Of a stretch of DNA of 64,000 nucleotides, positions 10,459 through 21,972 are shown one piece after another; the stretch's first letter is position 1; every line of letters begins with the position of its first letter. The translations under genes were made by a program, and so were the position numbers. Under the pieces are notes generated by a model. That model was given only the letters and a program-made list of their open reading frames with translations. It was not told the origin of the DNA and did no database searches. Source of the stretch: Anisodus tanguticus (Eukaryota > Streptophyta > Magnoliopsida > Solanales > Solanaceae); NCBI GenBank assembly GCA_034509755.1, contig CM067544.1, positions 19,339,001 to 19,403,000 on the forward strand, read 5' to 3'.

Positions 10459-10857
10459 TGTGTTTGGTATAGAGATTTTTTTTTTTAATATTTTCATATT
10501 TGGTTGGTCAAACTATTTCTTAAGTAGAATAAGTTTCTTTAAAATAATTGAAAATGACTTCTTATGTAAGTAGAGAAAATAAGTTTTACAAATGACATTT
10601 ATAAGCTCCCCAATCCCAACACTCTACCCACCTCGGTTTAACCCTCTAATTCTCCACCCCACCTCCATCCTTATAATTTTTGCCTAAATATGTATATAAA
10701 TATTATTGGAAAATTTATTTTTTGTTTACTTATCGAACACTAGAATTTAGGTAAGAAAATCACTTATTAAAAAAAATTGAATAAAGATATTTTTCACAAA
10801 AATTACTTTTTATAAAATATTTTCCACAAGAAACATTTTTGCTTCGTACCAAACACA
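10459..10857. mobile_element. hAT-like MITE with 11-bp terminal inverted repeats
   Basis: The left end tgtgtttggta (10459-10469) and right end taccaaacaca (10847-10857) are perfect inverted repeats. The interior is AT-rich and non-coding. The size (about 400 bp) and tgtgtttggta-type ends fit hAT-related MITEs of plants. An exact 8-bp target duplication was not found, so superfamily is tentative. Confidence 0.65.
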
Positions 10858-10972
10858 CAATAAGTTTTACCTGTCAAAAGGTAGAGATAAAGTTTGCGTA
10901 CACTCTATCCTCCGAGTCTGAGGGGATTATAGTGGGTATGTTATTGTTGGTGTACCAAACACACAATAAGTT
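10846..10972 (+). mobile_element. 5'-truncated TS-type SINE with 21-bp target duplications
   Basis: The body (10867-10951) reads aggtagagataaagtttgcg, then tacactctatcctcc, then gtgggtatgttattgttgg. This is the conserved 3' part of the Solanaceae TS SINE family, with its TTG-type tail. It is flanked by perfect 21-bp direct repeats at 10846-10866 and 10952-10972, which begin gtaccaaacac and end aataagtt. The left duplication is the terminus of the hAT-like MITE, so the SINE inserted at that MITE's right edge and is younger than it. Confidence 0.85.
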
Positions 10973-13243
10973 ATCAATCTTAAAGATTTGTACTTTATAG
11001 TAACCCCAAAAATTGACCATTAAACAGTGACATCCTTTGGAGTGACGAGCAAACAAATGTTGAAATTGGAAAAGGATGAAAAAAAATTAAAGAGAATATG
11101 ACGCTTTTAGGTTTTTGTTTTGTTGTAATTGTAATTGCTAGAGTTCACATGTTTGTTTAACAAATCAGAGGATTCTCTCTTTCCACCGCGAAACAACTCA
11201 TAAAATATGACCCACATATCATGCGTATAACAGCTTGATTAGATTATTATTTCCATGGCAACCTCACACCTTTAAAATTATTCTCCGTTATTTCCTCAGT
11301 TTTATTTTATGTGATTTTAAGTATTGGCACACTCAAATTAAGTGAGTCATTCTACTAAAAAAATCTCTTTGATATATGTACAGGAAAATGTAAAGAAGTT
11401 TTGAAAGATTTTATAGAAATTTATTAAACATTTATTAGATAAGGAAAATTTTGAATTTTTTTTTGATTTATTAAAAAATTACTTAGTTTGGAATAAATTT
11501 AAAAGATTAAAAAATCACTTAAAGGGGGATGAGGGGAGTCATACTTTATTTCTTTACCAGTAAAATTTACTACAGATTTGGATTCAGATTCTGTAATAAG
11601 TTCCATGAATTGTGGAAAAACAATGTATTGTTCATATTAATAAAAATTCTCAGCTGTGAGTACGGTTGTATTGTTACGGTCAAACCTATATGCAATAACA
11701 ATGTTTGTCTATTTCATATTTAGATCTTATTTAGCATTTATAAACAAAAGTTAAGAAAATAAATATTTTTTTATTTTTTATTTTATAAATAAAAATAATA
11801 TACTTGTTAATTTTAAGACCTCAATGATTTTCATATATCATTAATTAAAATTTGAAAAAATTAATAAGTTACTAATAAATCCATAACTATTTGTACCACC
11901 ATACCTATAAAGAATTAAAATCTAAGGAACATATGCATTTAAAATTAATTGAGAATTTAAATATTTCAAATTTGACGTAAGAACTCTACAATTTTGTAGG
12001 TTGTTTCGTAAATTCCAGTCTCGTAGTGATAATATAACGCTTGAATTGTCGAAGAATTTTGTGCAAACTTTCAGCAAAAGGGAATTCAAAAGCTTTCCCT
12101 TGAAACATGTCTAAGAGCTTAACATAAATATTAAACATTTTAATATATTGTTTTTATACATAATATATTTATTACAATATTTGAGTATGACTATTATAGA
12201 GATGCAATTTTACAAAGAATGTACCACCATAATGAATGCTACTATTGTTATATATAGAATGCTATTATAGAGAACTAAAATATAACATTGAAAAATCGAT
12301 TCCGCAGAAAAGCAAACCGTTATAGTGAAATGTTATAACAAATGATAATTATAGAGAAATTTGACGAGATCACGTAAGGAAATGAGAAGGAATAGTTTCA
12401 AAGAAAAAAAAGGTTATTTTAACATAAACAGAACCCCAGCTGTGGAATTTAAAAGACTTCCATGTTTGCCTCACGTAATTGGTTATAAGGTCAAAAAATT
12501 CATTTATCCTAGAAGACAATCCCTATGAAGTAGCTAATAAAGATTTCAAGGATCTATAATTAATTGTCATATGGTCTGACATTTCTGTATTCCTTTAATC
12601 TTATATTTTTCTTTACCTTGGTCATTACTCCGTTTCTGTAAAGGTTGGAAATTTACACTATAAATCTTGTCGATAACATAACTGGCAATCCACATAGATG
12701 GAAGGAAATCTTCACTAGTGAGAATCGAACATTGACCCTTGACAAAACAGAATTTGTATCTCGCCTTCAACATCTATAAAAAACAAAATTCCTTATTAGT
12801 ACGACGGCATTTATAAAATCCTAACATATAATGGATATTCAAGAAATATTAGCGTATAATTTCTATTTCAAAACAAATATATTATTATCCAAAAATAACA
12901 AAGTTACTCTATATTACAAAATTTTAAAGCAAAGAAAATGAGCGTAATATTATAAACAACAAGGAATATCAGTATTATAAAGTCAATTAAGAGCGATAAA
13001 AAGAATGTACAAATGTAAAAGGAAAGAAAGGAAGGAGGTAGGGTTGGTAAGAAGAAACGTGGAGTCGAAGCGCGTAAGTGAAAAAATGATTTGGTATAGT
13101 ATATAATTGCATTAAATAAATGAGTTTATGATGAGAGGGACAATCACCATCAAGTCCATGACTAGGAGAAAAAAATAATAGAGGCAATTTGTGGAAGTTC
13201 ACAAAAAAAATGAGTAAATTAAAGGACATAAAATCCAAGCAAG
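10973..13243. other. AT-rich intergenic DNA upstream of the SPEAR-like gene
   Basis: No coding gene or repeat end was recognised. Short frames such as those at 11529-11723 and 12567-12773 show no conserved motif. The proximal few hundred bases should contain the promoter of the gene at 13562, but no specific element beyond the TATA-like site can be named. Confidence 0.5.
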
Positions 13244-13253
13244 TATATATAAT
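13244..13253 (+). promoter_or_regulatory. Candidate TATA box of the SPEAR-like gene
   Basis: The sequence tatatataat lies about 310 bp before the start codon. A transcription start about 30 bp downstream would give a 5' leader of roughly 280 nt. It is a composition-based guess in AT-rich DNA. Confidence 0.35.
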
Positions 13254-13561
13254 GAAATGAATCTCATAAATGTAAATGTACAATCTGATCCAGCGATGCA
13301 ATAATTATAATACGAAACTTGACAGCATAAAAACCCCTTTTGGAGATCTCATTTCTCTGCAGATACTCTTCCATTACGGAACTCCAGCTACACCTTCGTA
13401 ACTCCAAATACCCGGATTAGATCTTTTTTTGGTCGAGTGACTTCGTTCCGGATCTTCCTATTCCCTTCGTTTTCCTAGCCGCTGCCTTAGACCAACAACA
13501 AGAAATCAAACAAGTTGAGGAAATTCTTGTGACTATTTTTCTCTTATTTCATTAAAGAGAG

Positions 13562-15553
13562 ATGGGAAGTGGTTATTTTGGGGAGCCAAACCTAGGAAAT
13601 GAAAGATCACACTCATCATCATCAAGAAAAAGCAAGAAGAGCAATTCGGACAAACCTAAGCAGCCACAAAGAGGTCTTGGCGTTGCTCAACTGGAGAAGA
13701 TTAGATTGCATACCCAAATCGGTTGCACTTATAACCCTTATGCCACCAACCTCAACGAGGTTTAATTAATTAAGTTGAAGTCAGTTATATGAATTTTCAT
13801 TTTCTTGATATTGATTGGTGTGTTTCTTCCTCAACTTGTATACAGGAGGATATCATGAGACTACAAACACCATATTCATCAACTCCATCAATTTCATATT
13901 TATCAACGTCATCCTCATCTTATGGTTTTCCAGCCCAACAAAGCATTATGGTAGGAACTTAATTCTTCCATTATTCAATGAATATGATGTTGACTGAACC
14001 GTTTTATTGTGATCTCCTACTTTCTTTACGATTCCAATAATATGGGAAAGTGTCCCAAAGCATGACACATGTATAGAAAGACACACAGGTTTTGGCTTCC
14101 ACACTTTGAAGTACCCTTTTATTTGTGGAGATATCTAGATGATCTTTTTCGAGTTTGGTTTCTTTCTTTGTTTTCTTTTAAGAGAAAATTGTATCGTTTC
14201 TTTGTACTATTTTTACCATTTTAATTCATCAAATGATTTACTAAATTAACTAGATGCACACACTTATCTTTAGAATTCTTCATATTTGAATATCCTCCTT
14301 TCCCTTCCAAAGAAGAGAGATCACATTCATTACTAAAACATCTCGATTTTCTCTCTAAAAAATTTGAGTGACTATTTTTCACTGATTGGGAAAAGCCTAA
14401 GTAGTAGTGTTTTTACACGGAACAATTAGAAGTTTTCCAACGTTTCAATGAGAAATTGTTTTCCACCATGTGTTTTTCCAAATGCTTAGTTCGATGGAAT
14501 ATGGTGAGAAAATTATGTTTTATAGCACAAATTTCTCGCTGAATGTTGTTGGGAAAACCCCCTATTTTTAGTAGTAGTAGTAGTAGTAGTAGTGATTGTT
14601 ACATGCCAGTACTGCAGGCAAAAAGATATATTGATTTCTCACAAATTCACCAGCTTTGATGTCTAATATTCTGATGAATTGGATGCTAATTTTGAAAATA
14701 AAATTGATTCATGTGCTGATATATGTTTATGCTATTTTGCGGCACTTACAAGATTTTCTCCCTCTCCATTGGAGTTTTGTGATAACAATTGTGTATCAAA
14801 TCTTGCTGTGATTTCAGATGGGATTGAGTGACATCGAAAGAGCAAATATTAGATATGGAGATTCCCAGCCACCTTCTACAGCTAGGTTGTACTATTTATT
14901 TTCCTACTTAAAAGTTTATTTGCTGTTCGGACAACTTTTGTGAAAATTTGTACAAAATGTAAGTGTGTTTGCATATTTTTAATTCCTTCAAGATTTGTCA
15001 ATTGAAAAGCTTAATCAATGAAAAACATGTTCAAAATCCTTCTTAATTTAAAATTTTGAAAAAAATATATATATATGTTTTTCGAAAAAGATTTTTCATT
15101 TTTTTTTCAGAAACAAATTATTTCATTAGAAAGATTTCAGTGAACAACTTAATTAAATTATTCTACCTCAAACATTTCATTAGGACAATTTAGTATACCT
15201 TTGCTAATATATTTTTACCTTTATCATCACATTCAGTACTTGGCATCCTGGCACAGTGTATAATGATCCTCAGCATTATAATGCTCAGCCAAACATGACA
15301 AGATATTTGCTTAACCTACAAATAGAGGTATTTGTTGCATTCCTCAACAAATTCATTAGCAAAGTGAACTTGGATTTGCAAGTCTTGTAATGTCATATAG
15401 TTGATTGATACAAAAATTTGGGGCAATGAACTACAGGACTCAATGGAGAAGAGGAGAAAGAAGGACAGAAGTGATTCAATTGGCTCAAGTAGTCATAATT
15501 CTGAATCAAACGGCGACCATGAATTAGATTTGGAGCTGAGGCTTTCACTTTGA
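13562..15553 (+). CDS. SPEAR-like: SPEAR/TIE-type transcriptional adaptor with EAR repressor motif (5 exons)
   Basis: Five exons join in frame to 192 codons plus stop: 13562-13759, 13846-13950, 14818-14885, 15237-15327 and 15437-15553. All four introns have GT...AG ends. The N-terminus MGSGYFGEPNLGNE is followed by a Ser/Lys-rich stretch and the family hallmark KPKQPQRGLGVAQLEKIRL (residues 31-49). The protein ends ELDLELRLSL (183-192), an extended LxLxL EAR motif. This is the layout of the SPOROCYTELESS-like SPEAR/TIE proteins. They are nuclear adaptors that bridge class II TCP factors to TOPLESS corepressors and so limit TCP activity in leaf and organ growth. Length and both end motifs match the family. 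The exact orthologue (TIE1/SPEAR3 versus a paralogue) is not decided. Splice sites were placed by eye from frame and motif continuity. There is no sign of damage. Confidence 0.88.
14570..14593. repeat. (AGT)8 microsatellite in intron 2
   Basis: Eight uninterrupted AGT triplets lie inside the 867-bp second intron of the SPEAR-like gene. Confidence 0.95.
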
Positions 15554-15895
15554 TCTAACAAGCTAAGGCTCTTCAGCAACTCAGTGTATGGATTCACGAT
15601 ATCATCACATTATAAGCGTATGTGTTTCAAGATTTAGAGCAACATTTGGCTTGGTCTTAACAAAGATGCAAAAGTTTAAGCAATTTATGGAAATTTGTTA
15701 GTCTCTTCTGGAATAATTGAAGGGAGTTGACTTTTCGTCAAACAATGACAAAACATGTTGTTGCACTTGCCTGTGCTACTGTTCCATTTAAAGGAAGGAT
15801 TTATGACTGAAGATGTCATTTCATTAGGGTATATATATACAGAGAGCAAACATCTAACAATGATTTTCTATTCATTTCTTATATCTTTTTCTATT

Positions 15896-16144
15896 TACTC
15901 CCTCCTCCAAATCTAAGTTTCCTAGTTTAACTAGGCACATAATTTAAGAAATTAATAGAGACTTTGAATCTTGTGGTCTTAAATTAAAGATGTGTATAAT
16001 GTACTAAAATATTCTTTAATCTTGTGATTATAAACTTGTCATATATAATCTTTGAATTATCAACTTACTAAATGTGAAAATAGGTATTCTTTTGGGACAG
16101 ACCAAAAAGAAAAGTAAGACATGTAAAATAGGACGGAGGGAGTA
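15896..16144. mobile_element. Complete Stowaway MITE
   Basis: The element begins ctccctcctcc at 15898 and ends ggacggagggag at 16142. These ends are inverted repeats, and the element is flanked by TA target duplications at 15896-15897 and 16143-16144. It is 245 bp long and non-coding. It lies about 340 bp downstream of the SPEAR-like stop codon, so it may fall near or beyond the gene's 3' end. Confidence 0.9.
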
Positions 16145-18073
16145 ATATTTAATTTCTTATATATCTTAGTACTTTTTACCATTTTGAAATGCTTATATTC
16201 TCTTGAAAAAAGCTATTCTTGAATGGTGTTCAACTTTACAAAAGAAGAAGAAGAGGGAACATAAAAAAGAGCTTGATAAGACAAAATTGGTGCAATGTGA
16301 ATATTTAATCTTTTCCCCGTGAGGTAAAAAGAGGGAACATTCTTTGCGCATTTCCTAATGTTTTGTATCTACGTTGGTGGACCTTTTTGGAGTTATGATG
16401 CTCTTACATTTGGTTAAAAACGTTAGTATGCTATTTCTTCACTAAGTTATTTTCTTGGATGACCACTCCAATAAGTTATTCAACCTGATCATAACACAAA
16501 ATTTTAAGAAAAGATAGGTTAAAGTTATAGGAATAATATATACTAGTCATTAGTATAGTTAAATTTGATAAATACTAGGCATTGAACCTAATCAGTTGAT
16601 GAAAACATTCTCGAGTTCTTTAATACCATTAACTATCACACAATCCATTTTCGCTATACGAACCATTACCCACACCCTTAGATGAACCATTATTAATAAA
16701 CCAATTAAGAGAATGCATAATCCAAAATAGGTCCAAAACGTAGATAATAAAGAAGTCTCAAATACGACAAGAGGTCTAAAATGAATCAAAACCAACTACT
16801 ACATTGTGAAGGAGCATATAAAAGCATGCTCTGAGCGCAACTGATCATTGGTCAAGTTCCAAAACATATAAGAAAAATAAGATCCGCCATCACAAATAGA
16901 ATATGGTTAGCTCATCTCTGTAGAATCGGGTACACTACCTCGAATTAAGATGAGATAAGTCTCGTCGTATCACAAGTAGAAACATCTACACAAACTAGTA
17001 AGTGAACTTGGTGAGCATAAATTAACCTACTTCTCCGTTTTACCCAGTAGATCAAGTCTTAAAAACAATTATTTATAATAATTTGTAAATAGCCATAGCA
17101 TGTGAAACAGTTCAATGAATATCAAACTCAACAACAAATCATATAAGCACGCTAGACTCAGATAGTAAAGGATTATTAGGCCAAAGTCATAGATCATTTG
17201 CAGATAAAATTGTGAGACCATTCTCGTAGGCTCTCGTCAGTAAAATGACTAGACCAAATTATTTCGTAACTTGGTACTTATCCAATAAGTTCCACTGCCT
17301 CTACAAGGCTTAGGTGGCAGAATATTTACATTCAATTCATGGTGATAACTGATAAGGATCAATTATAAAAAATAATAAGCTTCTCGTCCGAAAGAGGCTA
17401 AAAGAACAAAAAGGAGGTAGCAAAAGATTTGAGATCATTTTGTTTAGGTGAGGGCAATTAACACTTGGCCATTTTTCTTTTTGAGAAGAAACAAAGAGCA
17501 GCAACATTTATTTCTATGTTGTCCGAGGAAAAAAAAATAGTGCAGCAACATGACTTACATTTAAGTGCAGTAACGTGATTTATACATGTTTCGGCAATAA
17601 CATGATTTGATATTCATATGAAACAACATATTATTTTCATAGAGCAGTAATGTTTTTCTTATTTTAGTGGAACTAAGGTTACTTCGTAGTAAAGTAAAGT
17701 GACGGAAAGTTCAAAAGAGCGCAACCAAGGTGCGATCCATCGTCTACAACCTTCTACAAGTTCGTATGATCATTTAAGATTAACTTGAGAAGGGAGGGTT
17801 ATTTCATCGCAGTTGTTGAAGAATCGACATTTGAGGTATGTAATGGCTATTCCTATTCTTTCTATAGCATGAATTCCTACCTAAAATTGTACTCATACGA
17901 GTTGTATAAAAGAAATCTTCATATCGGGCTTATTTCTCATATTGTTATATCTTTCACATGCTATTGTGTGTCATTTGCCGGGAGTAATTTTCTTGCCTTA
18001 GAACTTGCTTTCTCACTAGGTGAGTGTGTATAGATCTTGCGGACATAGTCCATGGTTGACCTTAAGTCATTTC
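16145..18073. other. Intergenic DNA, nothing recognised
   Basis: No gene, RNA or repeat terminus could be identified. The 82-codon frame at 17785-18033 has no recognisable motif. This stretch separates the intact gene from the start of the retrotransposon-derived block at 18074. Confidence 0.5.
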
Positions 18074-18122
18074 CAAGACAAGGATTGTTGGAACAACCCT
18101 TCAATCAAGCTCTGATACTAAT
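18074..18122 (-). mobile_element. Start of an extra retrotransposon leader beyond the 3' LTR, with PBS
   Basis: Reading the minus strand out of the 3' LTR, the DNA does not enter host sequence at once. It continues with tagtatcagagc (18109-18120), an 11-of-12 match to the initiator tRNA-Met primer-binding site. About 35 bp more of the same leader found in every array unit follows (ending near ccaagacaagg, plus strand). Homology to the array stops at 18074. So this LTR is also the 5' LTR of a further, truncated copy. Confidence 0.8.
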
Positions 18123-18720
18123 TGATATATACCGAATTGCATAAACGTAATCAAACAACAAGAAATTAAAAGATAAAGAGGAAGACACAATAAAATGGAA
18201 TCAAAAGCAACCCAAAAATATACTAAACTATGGACCTCAATTGATTAACCAAGATAAAACAACTAATCCTATTAGGAGGACCTCAAGGGAATTGAACTCC
18301 CAGGCAACCCACCTTTCTAATCAAAGGTTCAATTCCAAGCCTTAACAAGCTCTCAACACTCAAATTCTCAAAGAGAAGCATAAACAACAATATTCAAGAT
18401 AGTTTAAGCAATGGAAATGACTTAAGATCCATATTTAAAGTATAGGACTAACTTATTACACAAGAGTCCCAAAAGTGACACTCTTGGATTGCAAAAATAA
18501 CCAAAACATCGTGCTGTCATAGTCTGCTTTTGACCTGCAAATCGCAGGTTGTGTCTATGACATGATCTGCGATTCGCAGGTTGTGTCCTTCAGCTCCATC
18601 ATCATTTGTGGCCTCTTGACACTGTCTGTGGTTCACAGACTCCACCTGTGACACTGTCTGTGGTTCACAGACTCCACCTGTGACACTATCTGCGATTCGT
18701 AAATGGTGTTTCTTGCACCA
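18123..18720 (-). repeat. 3' LTR of the gypsy element (598 bp)
   Basis: The plus strand reads tgatatatacc at the left and tcttgcacca at the right, giving TG...CA ends. It aligns along its length with the array LTRs (24935-25500 and so on) but is more diverged. It is 32 bp longer because of the tandem duplication at 18617-18680. The TATA box of the array LTRs is altered here (atatttaaagtatag near 18431). Confidence 0.85.
18617..18680. repeat. 32-bp tandem duplication in the 3' LTR
   Basis: The 32 bp at 18617-18648 (from tgacactgtctgtggttcac to ccacctg) are repeated exactly at 18649-18680, and a partial third copy follows. Array LTRs have a single copy, which accounts for the length difference. 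Confidence 0.95.
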
Positions 18721-19885
18721 TTTGTTGTCCTTTCACCCTCCCATGATACTATAAACACTTGAAAACCCTGGGATAGTGTTAGAGTATGCTCAAGGATGTT
18801 CATCTTCATGAATAGGCTTTGTAGTGCTTGAAGTTCACGGACTTGACTCCTCGTGAACGGTCTTGATGGGACTTGGTTCGCATTATTCTCCCCTTCTTGA
18901 AAAGAATTTGTCCTCAAATTTAAGGGGTCATCATCCTTAGTGTTAAAGAGAGAAAGATCACAGACGTTGAAGGTGTTGGACTTGATATTCCGGAGGTAGG
19001 TCAATTTTATAGGCATTGTCATTGAGTCGCTCAAGCACTTCGAATGGACCATCACCTCTAGGCATCAACTTTGCTTTCCTTTTGTTGGGGAATCTCTCCT
19101 TGCGAAAATGTACCCAATCTCCAAATTCAAGCACAACTTTTTTTCGCCCCTTCTTTGCTCTCTTGGCCACACCTTGATTCTTCTTTTCAATTTGAAACCT
19201 CACTTTCTCTAGAGGGGTTAGTGGATTAAAACCATAAACAACCTCAAATGGAGACATGCCAATAGGACTATGAATGACTCGATTATATACAAATTCAACT
19301 AAAGGCAATTGATCCTCCCAAGATGCTAGTTTCCTTTTAACCATAGCCCTAAGCATAGAACCCAAAGTCCTATCCATAACCTCGGTTTGGCTATTGGTGT
19401 GTGGGTGACAAGACGTAGAAAATAACAATCTAGTACCAAGTCGTCCCACAATTCTTTCCAAAAGTGGCTAAGGAATTTAAAATCCCTATCACTCACTATG
19501 GTTTTGGGAATACCATGCAATTTAACCACATTATCAACAAACAAAGAGGCAATATGAGACGCATCATCACACTTATGAAAAGCAATGAAATGAGCAGAGA
19601 AGCGGTCAAAAACAACAAAATTGCTATCTTTTCCCCGTTTGGTTCTTGGCAATCCCAACACAAATTCCATAAAAATGTTAAGCCAAGGTTGTTAAGGGGT
19701 GGGGAGAGGGGTGTACAATCCATGGGGAAGAAGTCTAGACTTAGAACTTCGACATTAAACACATTTACCACAAATTTTAATAACATCATTTCATATTTTA
19801 TGCCAATAAAATTATTCCTCAAGAATTTTCATGGTTTGGTTAATTCCAAAATGACCCATCAACCCCCCATCATGTCACTCCCTAA
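18633..19885 (-). pseudogene. Ty3/gypsy integrase and pol C-terminus, broken
   Basis: Integrase would insert the element's cDNA into the chromosome. In order, the minus strand shows an HHCC zinc-binding region (GLMGHFGINQT near 19850, then CGKC) with stops and a frameshift. The core follows, where the first catalytic Asp is Glu (MEFVLGLPRT, 19670), the second is kept (VSDRDFKF), and the third, Glu in HTNSQTEVMDR, is kept in another frame. The tail has FRKERFPNKRKAKLMPRGDGP, then NDNAYKIDLP. A frameshift near 18970 leads into DLSLFNTKDDDPLNLR and TRSQVRELQALQSLFMK. The last frame reads through the polypurine tract and stops inside the LTR at 18633. It is inactive. Lineage within chromovirus-like gypsy elements is not determined, and no chromodomain was seen. 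Confidence 0.85.
18721..18742 (-). other. Polypurine tract next to the 3' LTR
   Basis: The minus strand reads gggagggtgaaagga then caacaaa, directly before the LTR terminus tggtgcaag. The equivalent site in the array units reads gggagggtgaaaaga. This position fits the plus-strand primer of an LTR retrotransposon; the last 7 bases are not pure purine. Confidence 0.6.
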
Positions 19886-20414
19886 TAAAAAGTTCCCTCC
19901 AAGAGCTCATGGACACACATAGTCTCTTGTTCTTGAATAAGTAACGATCAAATTTAGCAAAAGGAGTAGAAGACCTATCCTTAAGCCACTTTTCCCTTTT
20001 CCAATCTTTACAATCTTGATAGATTTTGGCAAATATGGGGTCCTCGTGATACAATGCCTTCAAACTTTCAAAATCCATCAATTTAGAAGACAAAATATTA
20101 ACCAAGACATGTTTACGGGATAAGGCATCCGCCACAACATTATCCTTTCCCTTTTTGTATTGGATTACATAAGGGAATGTTTCAAGAAATTCAATCCATT
20201 TGGCATGCCGTTTGTTCAACTTTCCTTGGGCCTTAAGGTGCTTCAAGGACTCATGATCAGTCCGAATTACAAACTCTTTAGGCCACAAGTAATTTTGCAA
20301 ATTACTCAAAGCTCTAATCAAAGCATATAGCTCAAGATCATAGGTGGAATAATTCAAAGTTGCACCTTCAAGATTTTCGCTAAAATTGGCAATGGGTTTT
20401 TGGTCTTGCATCAA
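19875..20414 (-). pseudogene. Ty3/gypsy RNase H domain
   Basis: The open frame of 179 codons contains the RNase H hallmarks NYSTYDLELYALIRAL, VIRTDHESLKHL and GKDNVVADALSR, followed by the linker toward integrase. The domain degrades the RNA strand during reverse transcription. The piece is open from MMQDQKPIANF to WRELFIRE, but it is cut off from RT by frameshifts in 20415-20696. The integrase zinc region starts in a shifted frame just below 19880. Confidence 0.88.
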
Positions 20415-20696
20415 AACGGCACCAATACCTACTTTGATAGCCTCACAATCAATTTCAAAGATTTTGTCAAAATTGGGTAATTACAACAATGGTGAGAGCT
20501 AAGCATTTGTTTCAAGGTTTCAAAGGCTCTTGCTTGCTCCTCACCCTAAGTAAAAGGTTTATCCTTTCGGATTACCTCGGTCAAGGAAGCGGCTATGATA
20601 CTAAATCATTTAACAAACTGCCTATAGAAACTAGCCAGTCTATGAAAACTTCCCACATCAGTGACATCACCAATATATTTAGGAGTTGACCAATTC

Positions 20697-21415
20697 TTAA
20701 TAAACTTTTAATTTGGATTCATCCACCTCTACGCCCCTTGAACTCATAACAAAGCCTAAGAAAATAACTTCATCAACACAAAAATAGCATTTAGACACAT
20801 TAGCATAAAGTTGTTCTTGCCTAAGCACTTCAAACACACACTTCAAATGATCAACATGTTCTTCCACAGTTTTGCTATACACTAATATGTCATCAAAGTA
20901 AACAACCACAAATTTTCCAATGAATGGTTTCATCACATGATTCATTAGACGCATGAATGTACTAGGAGCATTAGTGAGACCAAATGGCATCTCTAACCAT
21001 TCATAGAGACCAAACTTGATCTTGAATGAAGTTTTCCATTCATCTCCGGGTTTCATTCGGATTTAATGGTATCCGATCCTTATATCAATCTTTGAAAAGA
21101 CACATGAACCATTTAATTCATCTAACATGTCATCAAGTCTAGGTATGAGATGGCGATATCGTCCATGATCTTGTTAATGGCTCGACAATCTACACACATT
21201 CACTATGATCCATCTTTCTTGGGAACCTATATCACCGGCATGACACATGGACTCATGCTTTCTCGCACAACTCCATTTTCGAGGAGTTCATCCACTTTCC
21301 TTAGGAGTTTTTTGGTGTCCTTCGGATTGGCTCTATAAGCCATTTTGTTTGGCAATTATGAACTCGAGAAAAAATCAATTTGGTGCTCAATTCCCTTTAA
21401 GGGAGGCAATTCTTT
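20697..21415 (-). pseudogene. Ty3/gypsy reverse transcriptase, broken
   Basis: The N-terminal part (about 21415-21060) reads LPPLKGIEHQIDF, then VDELLENGVVRESMSPC, VPKKDG and MCVDCRAINKI, with at least four in-frame stops and one or more frameshifts. The C-terminal part (21056-20697) is open. It contains KTSFKIKFGLYEWLEMPFGL, then TNAPSTFMRLMNHV, and the catalytic VVYFDDILVYS, with the YFDD box intact. RT copies element RNA into DNA. The match to plant Ty3/gypsy RT is strong, but the frame is not continuous. Confidence 0.9.
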
Positions 21416-21972
21416 GGGAAGCTCCATGGGGAACACATCATCATAATCCTGTAAAAGAGAAGAAATACAACTAGGCAAATAAGAGGTTAGTGTGCAAAGA
21501 GTAGTGCCTATGCATGATAAGGACCATCGGGTGTTTCTCCTTCATCTCCTCCCTAATATCCCTAAACTAGATAAGAGAGCCACCTTCTTTTTCCCCTTAG
21601 GTGTAATTACCATGTTACTTCCCTCTACGACTTCAACTTCTCTGCTACCTCCTTCCACACCCTTGTCTTCCTCCATTAGCTCATTCATCCTTCGGTAGAC
21701 TTTATTAACTTGCAAAGGTGACAACGGATATAGAACATGTTTGTGCCCTTCATGCAAAAATGAGTACCGATTGGTTCTTGTTTTATGATTCGTAGCTCCA
21801 TCATATTACCAAGGCCTTCCGAGTAGCACATGGCAAGCTTGCATTGGCCCTCACCACATAATATCTCATCTTGGTATTTGCCAATCTTACTTGATCAAGA
21901 CTTGCTTATGTACTCTCAACTCCACACATTCATTCAACTATTGGAGCTTGTATGGAGTTGAGTGTTTGGTGG

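Noticed and set aside
12567..13301. Minus-strand frames upstream of the SPEAR-like gene
   Set aside because: They lack motifs and overlap the likely promoter and 5' leader of the plus-strand gene.
17785..18033. 82-codon plus-strand frame
   Set aside because: No recognisable domain, signal or neighbouring exon; it is compatible with chance in AT-rich DNA.
19464..19922. Plus-strand 152-codon frame over the integrase region
   Set aside because: It is the complement of the Ty3/gypsy integrase on the minus strand, where the conserved motifs are found.
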